Below are positions 24,552 through 35,314 of a DNA stretch of 64,000 nucleotides, piece by piece (positions within the stretch are counted from its first letter, which is position 1; every line of letters begins with the position of its first letter). Under the pieces are notes generated by a model. That model did no database searches, was not told the origin of the DNA, and was given only the letters and a program-made list of their open reading frames with translations. Source of the stretch: Galdieria partita (Eukaryota; Rhodophyta; Bangiophyceae; Galdieriales; Galdieriaceae). The position numbers and the translations under genes were made by a program. The stretch is taken from assembly GCA_025991245.1 (NCBI GenBank), contig BQMJ01000004.1, forward strand, positions 1-64,000, read 5' to 3'.

Positions 24552-25550
24552 ATGCAGTTGCCATACAGGAGTAAAGAAGAGTATAAGAAACACTTTATTG
24601 CTCATTCGAAGCGAAACGTGGTTCCAATCTGTGAAGTGCTTTGCCCTCTACTGGCTGACAGATCAGGAAAACTATTCGAAGTATGGAAATCAATTAGGTT
24701 ATGTTCTTAGTTTCAGTATTTCTAGTTTGGTAGTGGAGTAGGAGTTCATGTGATGCAGCTTGCAAGCAATCTGCCACATTGGCAGTTCCAGGTGAATGTA
24801 GCCCTCAGAGGTTATAGAAAGGAAACTCATGATAGACTTTTTGATAGCCTAGCGATATGGAACCAGAGTTTGTAGCAGAAATCGCAGAGAATGTTCAAGA
24901 ATTCAAAAACATTGATGCTCCCATACACTGGGATGTTCGTTGTACGCATTTGGATTCCGAAAAATCAAATGTAAGTGAGTTTGGTCTTGGTAGTCCTCAC
25001 TCATTAGAATATTTAGTATGATATTGCTTTATGCGTGAATCTTCTCCATGTTACTGGATGGGATACAGCTGTTGGTCTGTTCCGTAGTGCTTCTTGGGTA
25101 TTGCATAACCAAGGAATCTTGTTTATCTATGGACCATTTAAAGAAAATGGTGGTTATAATACAGGTAAAACAGTGGTTGCATATTCGACTTATCACTGAT
25201 CATTGTTACATAAAGAGTCAAATCGAAGCTTTGATGAGTCTTTGCAGAAGAAGAATCCTCAAGTAAGTGAATTTGTCCATATTTGAAGCTTTGAAATCTC
25301 TTTTTCATAATATACCAATGCCATGTGATAGTTTGGCTTGAAAGATATTGTCGATTTGAAGAAAGCAGCGCTTGAAAATAAGGTAATGAATCATAAGTGA
25401 TTAAATGAATGAACAAAGACTGATATGCCGTAGTTGCATTTTGACAGAAAGATAGATATGCCAGCCAATAACTACATTTTACAATTTCACAAGCAAGTTG
25501 AGAGGCGAGTTGTTCATTTCTGCATAATTGTTCCTCTAATTCAAAGATAG
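24552..25550 (+). CDS. METTL26: DUF938/UPF0585 SAM-dependent methyltransferase-like
   Basis: Seven short exons join in phase (24552-24680, 24726-24791, 24848-24970, 25017-25164, 25216-25262, 25332-25382, 25434-25550) with introns of 45-69 nt, giving about 226 residues. The human METTL26 protein is about 204. The family's hallmarks appear in order: a SAM-binding glycine loop FGSGVGVHVMQLA, WQFQPSDME after it, NIDAPIHWDV, a substrate-side helix ALCVNLLHVTGWD, GILFIYGPFKENG, SNRSFDESL, and the C-terminal DMPANNYILQF. Each lies in a different exon, so no single open frame shows the gene. The enzymatic substrate of the family is not established. The last ~18 residues beyond the conserved core are unusual and depend on the final exon being read to the TAG at 25548. 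Confidence 0.85.
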
Positions 25551-25971
25551 TGCTAGTGGTTGTGAGATAATCTAGCTGTTAGAACGGATTCTATTTTTCT
25601 AAAGCGACAAAAGTCAATACCTTGATCAAGCAGTTGTCATGAAGGAAGACGCATAGTTTGATATGGATTTTCTTAAAGTTTGTTTGTTTCAAAGAAATAC
25701 ATTCGAGATACAACTCATTGCCTACTTCTGTCAATGTATCAAAGCTCGAATGATTGATTCATTACTAGATCAACTCACTTATTGTGTTTAGACAAATCGC
25801 AGCATTTTCGGTCTACATGTCCTCCCAAATATATGCATACAACAACATACAATTCATCTTCCAATGTATGACTGATCAAAGGCATATTTATTATATTTTA
25901 TATTCTTCTCAAATGAAAATCAAAAGTACAATCAAGGGATATGTTTGATCGGTTCTGGTTTCGATAGTTCC
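25551..25971. other. Convergent intergenic region
   Basis: The stretch lies between the 3' ends of the methyltransferase (+) and the sugar porter (-). No coding signal was found. AATAAA-like and TATTTATTATATTT stretches probably serve 3' end formation on one or both sides. Confidence 0.4.
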
Positions 25972-27500
25972 TCAGTACAACGTGCATTCTTGGTTACGAC
26001 AACCATTCTTGCCACAAATATCCCATTTTTTCATATGCTCTTTGGTATTGTTCACATTTTCCTTCGCAATCTCATAAAAAGAATGATCAAACAGCATTTC
26101 AATAGATTCAAGTTGTAAACCTCGGGTCTCAGGAACAAAAAAATAAATGAATAAAGTTGAAGCCAAAGTACATCCAGCGAAAAAACTAAAAGCCCCTTGA
26201 GCATGCATCGATTTAAGCATTGTAGGCCATGAAAAAGAAACTGTAAAATTGAACAAATAACAGAAAAAAGAATTCAAAGTCAGGCAAAAAGATCGAATAT
26301 ACCAAGGATAGATCTCTGATACTATCACCCAAGGAACAGGACCCAAACCAGGTCCATAAAATAAGCGAAAAAGTAATGTTCCCGTAAGGTTCAATGCCAA
26401 TCTGACTTTGTAACCTCCAAAGAAAGAAAAACCACACAACCACAACATCATAGCAACCAAAGGCATAGTGAATAGGAGGAGAAACCTCCTTCCGAATCTA
26501 TCCACAAGCCAAAAGGTTGGAAGTGTAAATAAAACTGCGGCAAATCCCAATGCCAGACTCACATGTATACTTTGTGAATCAGTCAGTCCAGCAAACTGCA
26601 ATACGTATTCGAAATAAAACATAACTGCATTGACGCCACAAAATTGTTGTGCAAACTGTAAAGCAATGCCTAAAACAATAGGACGACGGACATGGGGTTG
26701 TCGATATATAATACGGAACAAGCCAAAGAAAGAAACAGTATTCTCTCGTTCCCTTCGCATCCACTCTCTCATTTCATTATAGTCTTGTAAAGCAACTTCT
26801 TGAGAGGAACGGATCGTCAATAAAGAATTCCACGCAGCTTCCTCACGACCTTTTATGAATAACCATCTTGGTGACTCGGAAGCAAAGAAAAGGCAAAAAG
26901 CAACAACTAGAGAAGGAACTATAACAGAGCCTAACATAAAGTGCCAACCGTGTTTCACTTTGACAAATATACTGTCCACAATAAGGCCAATCAAATACCC
27001 GATGGCATAGGCCAGTTGGTAAACTGTTGTGAACATTCCACGAACATCCTTTGGAGCACACTCGGAAAGAAACATTGGAATAGTGCTCGTCATAATTCCA
27101 AAACAAATGCCAAGAAACAGTCGACCTATTAGAAGAACTTTCCAAATGTCTATACAAGACTCTACTATACCGGCAGCTACAGCATCGACACTTGCCAGAA
27201 ACATGGCGCCTTTCCTCCCCAACCACTTGTTCAGCACATCAGACCTAAATAAGATATATAAGGATTTTCAACTTCATTCTTGGTGACCTACAGAAGAGCA
27301 CCAGTCAAAGCTCCTAAGAGTGTAGCAGAAACTGTTAGACCTTGTAAAGAGGTATCCAAGTGAAACCTCGTTACGAAGAAGAGTTGAGCTCCACTAACGA
27401 GAGCAGTGTCTATACCAGCTATGCTACCTCCAAATGTGCACACAACCAGTAAAATATGCAGTTTTCGGGGAACGTCTTTCAACTTGGCTAGGAAGGACAT
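25972..27500 (-). CDS. MFS sugar/polyol porter
   Basis: Two exons (27292-27500 and 25972-27244; 47-nt intron) encode about 493 residues, the usual length for the sugar porter family. Visible signatures are a first TM segment with GGSIAGIDTALVSGA, the loop-2 motif LNKWLGRKGAM, GRLFLGICFG, the ESPRWLF motif after TM6, VDRFGRRFLL after TM8, GPGLGPVPWVIVSEIYP, and the PETRGLQLE motif after TM12. It most likely moves a hexose, polyol or inositol by proton symport across the plasma or vacuolar membrane; the substrate cannot be read from sequence. The start ATG at 27500 precedes a short cytosolic N-terminus. The C-terminal tail is cysteine-containing and short. Many related porters are known in Galdieria, which grows on numerous sugars. 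Confidence 0.85.
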
Positions 27501-27972
27501 TTTTGAATGTCTTTGTTCAAACAGCAAATACAACAAACATTACACGCGACTGTGACTCATTCTTTCTCCAACCAAAATCTCCAACTCAAAAACTTGCATT
27601 TTCAAGGGCAGTATAACTGTATGTGTGACGAAGAACATTAAAAAATGAACTTTCATTGGAAAACAGACAAGTCAATAGCAACTTGACATTTATTATTAGT
27701 AAAACAATCTTTCATTCGTTGTTCTATGAATATCTGTGGTTTTCAAGAGACATTCTGAACGAGAAACAAATTCATCCATGTTGCTATTTGGATCATTTCA
27801 TATTGAACAATCTTAATTGACCACAAACCTAAATAAACCTTACTAAAACGTTCTCTACCAAAAAGTTTCTCGACAGAAAACTCCTATGGGAGGTTGTTGC
27901 GTATCCATTTCACAACTTGATCCTATATCCCATTTGGTTGTCAATATCCATTCTTTCTATTGAAAAGAATTT
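27501..27972. other. Promoter/intergenic region upstream of sugar porter
   Basis: Both neighbours are on the minus strand, so this stretch holds the porter's promoter and the 3' region of the TIM22 gene start side. No further coding signal is visible. Confidence 0.4.
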
Positions 27973-28494
27973 TCATTCTCGATGCTCCAAAAAGTAATCC
28001 AGAGCCAAGGAAAACATAGCGACTCCACCACAACCCACGCTCATCTGTGTAGCTCTGGCCTTGGAACCCATAGGTATTTTGGGTTGCGAAGTTAAGACTC
28101 CTCCAGTAATACATCCAGCAACCAAACTATTCCACAAGTCATGCTTTGCACGGTACTTCTCAATAGCACACTCGGTTCCAGAATAAACTGTTCCCCATAA
28201 GGCAAAAGTCTTTGCTTGTCTTACACACGCATTCTTGGCAACTCTACTACCAGCCAACCATTTCTGTTTTACTGTTCCTTGAGTTTCAACTGCCGTATCC
28301 ACTGCACTAGAATAACCTCCAAACACCAATCCCATAAGAGAACCGAACAAACCACCTGCCACTCCACTCATCATAGATTTGAACAGACAAGACTCCATTG
28401 CTCTTTCTATTATTATTTCTTCCTTGCTTCTAGTAGAGATACCAGAAGTAACCATCGAGTGATGGTGATTGTTCGACGACATCACTTCACTCAT
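27973..28494 (-). CDS. TIM22: Mitochondrial inner-membrane translocase TIM22-like
   Basis: A single exon of 173 codons from ATG 28494. The Tim17/Tim22/Tim23 fold is visible as four hydrophobic helices with glycine zippers: MMSGVAGGLFGSLMGLVFGG, then a basic loop (KQKWLAGSRVAKNA), KTFALWGTVYSGTECAIE, NSLVAGCITGGVLT, and MSVGCGGVAMFSLALDYF. The FALWG...YSG...CAIEK.R pattern is that of TIM22 rather than TIM17 or TIM23. The protein inserts multi-span carrier proteins into the mitochondrial inner membrane. It shares a 44-n gap with the divergently transcribed eIF2B-gamma gene. In-frame codons upstream of 28494 lack another ATG, supporting this start. Confidence 0.85.
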   Translation of the reverse strand: MSEVMSSNNHHHSMVTSGISTRSKEEIIIERAMESCLFKSMMSGVAGGLFGSLMGLVFGGYSSAVDTAVETQGTVKQKWLAGSRVAKNACVRQAKTFALWGTVYSGTECAIEKYRAKHDLWNSLVAGCITGGVLTSQPKIPMGSKARATQMSVGCGGVAMFSLALDYFLEHRE

Positions 28495-28538
28495 ATACAC
28501 TCCATTGACAGACAATTTGTACTCGAGTCGTCGTTGTA
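28495..28538. promoter_or_regulatory. Shared divergent promoter, TIM22 / eIF2B-gamma
   Basis: Only 44 nt separate the two start codons, so both transcripts must initiate within or beyond this gap, possibly inside the partner's coding sequence. No TATA-like element is evident. Confidence 0.55.
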
Positions 28539-30158
28539 ATGGCAGCAGCTCAATGTTTGGACTTTTATCCTATTCTTTTTGCTGGTGGAACAGGAAGTAG
28601 ACTGCATCCGCTAACCGACGACTTGACAAAGGCTTTATTACCTGTCGGAAATAAACCTGCTTTATTCTATTCTCTCTATATGCTGGAGCGTTCTGGTATG
28701 TTGTACGTGATCACTTACTTGTTGCATGACCATATTAGGTTAGGATTTACTCAAGTTATGGTGGTCACTGTTCCTAGTCAATTGGCATCTATCAGTAATT
28801 ATGTTTATGAGCAGTACCCCTTGGATAAAGCTGTACAAAGCAGAAGAATCCATGCTTCTCCGATGGTCATCCATATAAAGTCTGTAACGGAAGGAATCGG
28901 TACCGCTGATGCACTGAGAGAAGTAGAGAGTTGTATTCCTTCTGATTTCGTGGTACTTTCTGCTGATTTCATAGCAGATTGGGACCTGATTGGATTGCTA
29001 GAACAGCATAGAACGAGTGACGCCTCCTTAACGGTAGTCTTGTACGAAGATATACCTTTCAAACAAGAGAAGCATACTACGCTCAAAGATAATGTTTCGG
29101 CACTGGAAGATGTGACTTTGATATCTCCGATTCATCATCGTATTTTTATGTTAGAATCTTCAGCCGATATTGAAGATGAAGTTTGCATTTCTTCTCACAT
29201 TTTAAAACATAATCCACGACTCATTTTGAAACGAAACTTAAGGGATTGTCATCTATATGTATTTTCCCATTGGGTGTTGGAGTTATTGAGAAGAAATCTT
29301 GCGATATCGAGTATCAAGGCAGAATTGGTACCATTTTTGGTTCGTCGACAATATCATTTATCGAAAAGATGTCGTTCATGGCAGAAATTGGTAGGCAAAC
29401 AACATAAATATAATTATGAAAAAGGTAGTGCCACTTTATTCTTGGATTTCAATATCTCAAGCGAAACTTTAGATACTTTAGACATTCCTCTTATCACTGA
29501 ATATCGATGGGAAAAGGCCATCCATTGGACATCATTTCCAGATATTGTTCGTTGTTATGCCATGTTGTTGCCAAGAAAAGTATTTGCAAGGCGAATGCAT
29601 ACTTTAGAATGGTATAGACAGGTCAATGAAGCTTGTTTAAAGGGATGGATTGCTTGTTGTTTTTCAATGGGACAAGAGACAAAAAGGTAATGGAAGACTT
29701 TCATAGATATACATATATGTATATATATATATATATATATTCACAAGGATTTCGTTTGATAGAGCAGAAGAAGACAAATCAGCTTCCAGTAAAAGAAAGA
29801 GTAGCCAGCGTTTGCTTATGGGTCAAGATGTATCTATTGATGACCAATCTGAGTTGAAAGATTGCGTTATTGGGGATCACTGTCAGATTGGACAACGAGT
29901 CAAGTTGAATGGTTGTATTGTGATGGATCACGTACTGATTGGAAATGATTGTAACTTACAAAATTGTATCATTTCCAGCAATTGTCATGTTATGGAAAGG
30001 TAATGGTTGAGATTATCAGGAGAACAAAGTCTGACTTGTACTTTAGATGCAAATTGAAACATTGTTCGACTGCTGCTTCAGTTACTATTCCTGCAGATAC
30101 TATAGTCAAAGATGAATCATTTGGAAAAGTACAAGATTCTGATTTTCTGTTCAACTAA
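28539..30158 (+). CDS. EIF2B3: Translation initiation factor eIF2B subunit gamma
   Basis: Four exons (28539-28695, 28744-29686, 29763-29999, 30047-30158) encode about 482 residues. The human protein is 452. The N-terminal nucleotidyltransferase-like domain shows FAGGTGSRLHPLTDDLTKAL and LLPVGNKPALFY, then LSADFIADWD. The middle segment with SHILKHNPRLIL, CHLYVFSHWVLELL and AELVPFLVRRQYH is characteristic of the gamma subunit rather than epsilon or sugar nucleotide enzymes. The C-terminus is a left-handed beta-helix of hexapeptide repeats (IDDQSELKDCVIGDHCQIGQ onward). It is a core part of the guanine-nucleotide exchange factor for eIF2. The first intron (28696-28743, 48 nt) lacks stops and is in frame, so retention would only insert 16 residues. 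Confidence 0.88.
29721..29740. repeat. (AT)10 microsatellite in an intron
   Basis: Ten perfect AT units lie within the 76-nt second intron of the eIF2B-gamma gene. This intron is longer than its neighbours, consistent with repeat expansion. Confidence 0.9.
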
Positions 30159-30231
30159 TGTGAAAATAAAGAAAGGGAGATTTTTGTGTCCATTGTGAAA
30201 TAGATTTCTGATGATCTCTCCACAGCTTGCA

Positions 30232-30461
30232 ATGTCCTGGACAGCTTACTCTCCTCATCCGTTGTTGAGCCTTTCTAGTGGTTAGTCGCACGAACTCTTT
30301 GGAAAAGCAGTGAAAGGATTGCTATAGGTGACTGGATATTGGTAGGTACGACCGGTGCTATTCTAATAGGAGTGGGGTTACTGCAGAGAAGCTTGGGAGA
30401 TGTGATAAGGGATGAAGCCCAGTTGCCTTCTGCTTCTAGTGCAAGAACTGCAAGTACATGA
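30232..30461 (+). CDS. Small single-TM protein, 60 residues
   Basis: Two exons (30232-30280 and 30328-30461) separated by a 47-nt GTTAGT...TATAG intron join in phase to give a 60-residue protein. It has a short polar N-terminus, one membrane-spanning helix (WILVGTTGAILIGVGLLQ), then a charged SLGDVIRDE stretch and a Ser/Ala-rich tail. The size and shape resemble small organellar membrane subunits (TOM, respiratory or photosystem accessory proteins), but no specific family is recognised. Support comes from the phase-matched intron and a single clean TM segment. A chance arrangement cannot be excluded. Confidence 0.5.
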
Positions 30462-30599
30462 ATAGAGTGTTTATTATTAGAGAATGCTAAAAAGCTCGTT
30501 TTCTTAGAAAAGAGAAGCCAATAGATCGAGACGTTTCCTCGACCCTAAAAAGAGATTGCAATCTAAGGACCCAAGTCGAAATAAACAGAAATAGCTTTA

Positions 30600-31480
30600 A
30601 ATATTCTGAGTCTTTGTGGTACCTTGTTGCATGCAAAAGAAATTGTGGGTTTTTAGGCTACCAGAGGAGCATTGGAATTCAGTTGCTCCTGCTATGTTTA
30701 GTCAGATCCTACCTATAATACTTCATCTAATAGCATCAACACTGCGAAGGTCATATTGATACATGATATACTCCTATATCGGAAAAGCTTTGGTTTGCTA
30801 TTCGAAAAACTTCAGGCAATCTTGTCGACTCCAACAGGAACATCGACTTTTCGGTAGCAGTTTGGGCAGAAAAAGAGGTTTCCACAGTAGAAGGAAAACC
30901 AGAAGCTGGAATAGGAGTCAACAAAAATCCTTATACATAGAATGGGTTTCCTTTAGTAAATTCTTTGACGACTCTGGAATATATCCTCAACTATTTCCAC
31001 GTGTGTATTCACAGTTTCTCGAACAACTAGGTTTTCTGTCTTCCAGTTCCTTTTAGTTTTGTACCTTTCCTTGAAGTTCTCTTGTCGTGGATACATCATG
31101 GAAACAACTGCGCAGTATTTATGACAATGGAAATGTTGTGCGCCTTTGCTGCAGTTTCACAGTTATTGCTCTAATCTCCACTGCACAACTTACAAGAATG
31201 GAAATGAGAGTCCTAGTGGAGATATTTTATGTTCTTTATTAGTTGTAGATGTTATAAAAGGAGAAGAATTGGTCATTAGATATCGTGAAGATTGGCAACG
31301 GTGAGCAATACAGTATTTGGTTCACACTAAAGAATACACTTTCCATAGTGCAGCTTGCATCACTAGACATAGTTTGTTGAAGCAATGGAGTAGACGGAAT
31401 GAGAGTCTTGGAAAATATTCATATAAAATAGATTGCTTTTTGGTTATAAAAAAACTTGTACATTTTCATTTGGATTAACT
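30600..31480 (+). other. Possible exons of a SET-domain-like gene
   Basis: Several short + strand frames have protein-like content without a confident join. The best is around 31150-31301 (HSYCSNLHCTTYKNG, then VIKGEELVIRYREDW), which resembles the NHxCxPN...GEELxIxY end of SET methyltransferase domains. A GTGAGC...CATAG intron (31302-31348) then leads to a further basic segment. Upstream pieces near 30660-30760 and 30950-31050 are also open but in other frames. It may be a diverged or decayed gene; start and exon structure are not resolved. Confidence 0.3.
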
Positions 31481-33264
31481 GCGTAGCAATATCATCAAGT
31501 ATTTTTCAAGAACATATTATTCAGCATCGTGAGAGGACATTCTCCTCAATATAGAAGGACGAATGATTAACTTCTCTCTTTCTCTTTGCTTATGTGCTAG
31601 AGAAAATGTTTCTTAAGAAGAACACGTGAAAGCCTACTCCCGTTGCTATTTCCTACTATTTTTCTAGTTGTTTTTTGTTCAGATCTATCTTCGTTTCTTT
31701 TCTTATCTGAAAAATAGCAACATAGCTATTCAGTATTCCACACGTAAGGATTGATCATGAAGAATATACTCTATTATTTATCATTTTTGTAATTTTGTTG
31801 TGTCCTTTGAAATTTCAACTTGGAAAGGTCAAATTCATGCATTTGTCTACTAAAGATTGAGACACCATCGTCTGAACACTTCCGAACATATTTCACTTTT
31901 AAATGCAGATAATTTTTCCTCGGGATAGGATTGCAACTGAGCAATTGTAAGAATTTGAGAATGCTTTCTTTTCCTTCTTTCATAATCTCATATAAACAAT
32001 GAGTTTCTTAGATTTCATGTTTTGTTTTCCTAATTTTGCCTTATCCATTTTCTTATTTCTTTGATAAGCCAAGGAACACTCGTGACTTTTGTACTTTTTC
32101 TTTCTTGGATTGAAGTCAAACAACTCAAGGAGCTCCCTAATTCCATTCTTACGTTGTATATATTGTGGTAGTTCCCATAATCTTATCCATTGAATGGGTA
32201 AGTTTCTGCTATCATTCTTGTCATGCTATATATGACTTTTTTTTTATACTATTGGCACTCTGCTGGACTTCTCGTTGTTGTTAAGTTAGATATTGCTTTA
32301 ACTTTCTATTTTTGGTGAAACGAGAAAAGTTTTCATGACAAATAAAAAAAATAAATATATTGTCTTTTGGTTTAGCCAAGCAGCTAAGGAAATCTTTAAT
32401 GTGACAACTTTCTTAATAATACCAAGTTGTCGTCAAAGAAATAACAATCACATGTGACTTGAAATGATTCTTTTGAGTGGTGACAGAATGGAACGAAACA
32501 GTTATTCTCTATCCTGGTTAAGTACATTTAGGTTCTTGTGGGCTGGATATATTAAAAGAAACAAACTAAAAGATTGAGATGATTCGATAACTGCAAAATA
32601 CGATCTAACGCAATCACAAATACTTGCTCTTGAAGTCTTTTTAAAAACACCAATGAAGTCAATCTAGTGATCGACAAGTGCCTTAATATCACTGCCAGTT
32701 CTAAGTTAAGTATTCTACGAAGTGAACGAGATTCCAGGGGGACATAATGTCTGGTAAAGATGTGTTTAAAATAAAATTCAATGCTAGGATTAGCTACAAG
32801 GCCTTCTGTCAGTATAAAACCTATTCGTTGTGAAATGCGTGGAAACACTTGTTCTGCAGAGACCCTTTTTTTATTGTGACTTTGAAGTTCTTCAGGAATT
32901 AAAAGAAAAAAGTCTTCTTTTTTCTGTCCTTTTGATGATACGAATGATTCCTATATCTGCAATATTATTCTTAAGTAACTTTCTCTAAAGTACTAGTGGC
33001 ATTTATATTGAATAGGATAAGGCTCTGTCTTTGTAATATTATCTTTTTCCTTTTAGATTGCTTTAGTGGACATATCGATCTATCTATAATATCTTGATTC
33101 TTCAGAATTAGAAACTATCGGTCTACTAAACTGCTCTAAATTTCTCACTCTCTAGATGCTATATTTCCTTATTTCTGTTATGAATTTTCCTAAAATGACA
33201 TTTACATGTTATTTTTGATAGTCTAATTATTTCTAATCGTATCTTGGTTTTCTGCCATCTTTCT
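31481..33264. other. Gene-poor AT-rich stretch
   Basis: This is the longest stretch without an assignable gene to the right of the subtelomere. Minus-strand frames near 31774-31983 (69 codons) and 32552-32848 (98 codons) lack recognisable content and ATG/splice support. No repeat shared with the subtelomere was noticed. Confidence 0.4.
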
Positions 33265-33495
33265 TCATTTGTAGCGTGCCAATAGTGTCTAAGCTATTTT
33301 TCCCATCTCCTTTGTCGATGTGAGACACACCAGACCTGGATGATGTAATTTCCTCATTTCCTGTGTGAGTTCTTCATTCTGAACACAAATTTGTTTAATT
33401 GTACGTTGTAATGCTTTTCTCAACTTATAGTCCCTTGAACATTCAATGTTTGGAAATGTCTTCCAAAAACTTGCTTCGTTTCTCAGAACCTCCAT
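33265..33495 (-). CDS. Small coiled-coil protein, 62 residues (putative)
   Basis: Exon 1 (33331-33495, ATG at 33495) and exon 2 (33265-33288) are separated by a 42-nt GTGTGT...GCTTAG intron and join in phase to a 62-residue protein. The body (LRKALQRTIKQICVQNEEL, then TQEMRKLHHPGL) is a charged heptad-like helix, ending TLLARYK. No family is recognised. Support is the phase-consistent intron and composition. Isolated position in a gene-poor stretch and small size keep confidence low. Confidence 0.4.
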
Positions 33496-34089
33496 CTTTT
33501 GTAGTCATGACAATCTTTTGTTTTGTTTTCTATTCCACTATGTAAGCAAATCCTAATTTCTCAGACGGAAAGCATGCGTTTTATATTTCATAGCCTATCC
33601 TACTTTGTTGAAATTTCTAAGCAATAACATATTTTGCTATCTTTTACGCTTCTCTCAGTCCCAGTGATTGATCTAACTTGTTTTCTTCATTGTTCTATTT
33701 GGTCAATCTATGCAAAACTTTATTGGTGGTAGTTTAGGTACTTTAACTGGGCAAAGAAATTTGTTTTATCATGGGGACAACAAAATGAATAGATTGCTAG
33801 GAAGAAAGTTTACATGCTTTTTTTGTTGGAAAAGAAGTCTGCTTCACTGGATAGTACTTAAAATATGAGTAAAGTAAGCAATTGGTATTCAACATGACTA
33901 TTGATAGGAAAGATGCAATTTTGAAATAAGAAGAGGAAAGGAGACAAGAACAGAGATAAGAACAAGGAGTTTGGACAATAAAAATTCATTAAACTCCATT
34001 TATTCATCTCTTTCAAGTAAGAAGACGGTAGGTGCAGTTCAATGTACGTTATCATAGGTGCCGGTCTGAAGAGTTCCAATTGAAGCATC
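33496..34089. other. Intergenic DNA upstream of the GNAT gene
   Basis: No coding signal is recognised. The stretch lies between two divergently oriented predicted genes and probably carries the promoter of the acetyltransferase. Confidence 0.35.
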
Positions 34090-35255
34090 ATGCAGATTCG
34101 AACTCTTCGAGAGGATGAACTAGACGATTGGTTCCTCTTCCTAACCAATGCTTTCCGAAATAAGGAGAACCCACCTACGAAAAGTTATTTCGAAAGACAC
34201 TATTTTTCGGACCCGTGGAGGTAAGGTTTAAGGAACACCAGGAAATTTGTTGAAAGCTTGTAGAGACTGTGAAGGAATTTTTGTTGCGGTTGACGACGGC
34301 GAATTGGTCGGTACGGTAAGAAATTTTACTCGAAAGATATACTGCTGCAGGTTTGTATTACTGCCGGTCCACGCTTGGCCTAAAGATTCCCAGTTGTGAA
34401 ACCAGGACTTGTGGCGTTGGTGAAGTCTCCACCCACGAGAATTTTCGCAGAAGAGGAATAGCAAAGACGCTGTTAGAAAAAAGTTGCTCTTATATGTCAG
34501 AAAATGGGTTTGCGTTATCAGTTTTACATACAGGCACCGCTAGAAAGCTTTACGAGGGTCTTGGTTGGACTCCTGTGACACGTCTGTTTCTAACGAGGAG
34601 AATTCCCTTTGATCTCTACTCAACTGGGGATTTAGCGGCCCAGGTTGAAGTTCGTCCTTGTCACTCAGAGATTTTTGAAGAAAATTATTTAAGGAAGCTG
34701 ATGACTGTGTACAATAGAACAAGCATAAAGTATAATGGCCCCATTGTACGAGATCATGAAGAGTACTGGAAGAATTGGGTTGATAATGAATCTGGTAAGA
34801 TATCTTGGCATGATGAAAAACGTACACCAAGGAAGTTTTCTGTACATATTCGAGGCAATCTAGCCGGGTTCGTTGTTCTACAGTTTGGCAGCGAGGTATA
34901 TTCTTACTTTACCCATTTTTCCAATGAATGTACTTAATGAAACTAGTCGATTAGAGTAAGAGAATGGTCCTTGCTTGCAGATCAAGTATCGAAAGAGTTT
35001 GATATGGTAGACTTTGTTCTAAGCCAGATATGTAAGTTCTACGGCGAAAGAGAACAGAATTTCACGTTTCCAGCTCCAATCTCTGATATCAAAGAGCATG
35101 ATGTGCATTCTACTGATAATACAACAATGTACAAAGTAATCTGCCCTAGCTTGCTTCCAAAGAATACTTTGTCAGTTTCTGATCTCATCTGTAAAAATGG
35201 TTTGAATGACCAAATGATGAATTATCACGTGTTTTGGGACACCGACAGATTTTAG
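34090..35255 (+). CDS. GNAT-family N-acetyltransferase (Eis-like fold)
   Basis: Four exons (34090-34220, 34264-34310, 34351-34895, 34947-35255) give about 343 residues. The N-terminal GNAT core contains the acetyl-CoA loop GVGEVSTHENFRRRGIAKTL (motif A, R/Q-x-x-G-x-A) and a following FALSVLHTGTARKLYEGLGW (motif B), which match Eis-type and related acetyltransferases. The C-terminal half (IRVREWSLLADQVSKEF) is consistent with a second domain of the sterol-carrier/GNAT type but is shorter than in bacterial Eis. The acceptor substrate is unknown. The 40-nt intron at 34311-34350 is among the shortest here and is required to restore the beta-strand before motif A; the last intron acceptor (34946) was chosen by frame. 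Confidence 0.65.
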
Positions 35256-35314
35256 TATTGTTTAGAAAGGATACTCATAATTGCCTATAAAATTGTTCAG
35301 TGCAACACTCTAGT

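Noticed and set aside
32552-32848. 98-codon minus-strand open frame
   Set aside because: Protein-like in places but no ATG at its start, no family and no in-phase neighbours found.
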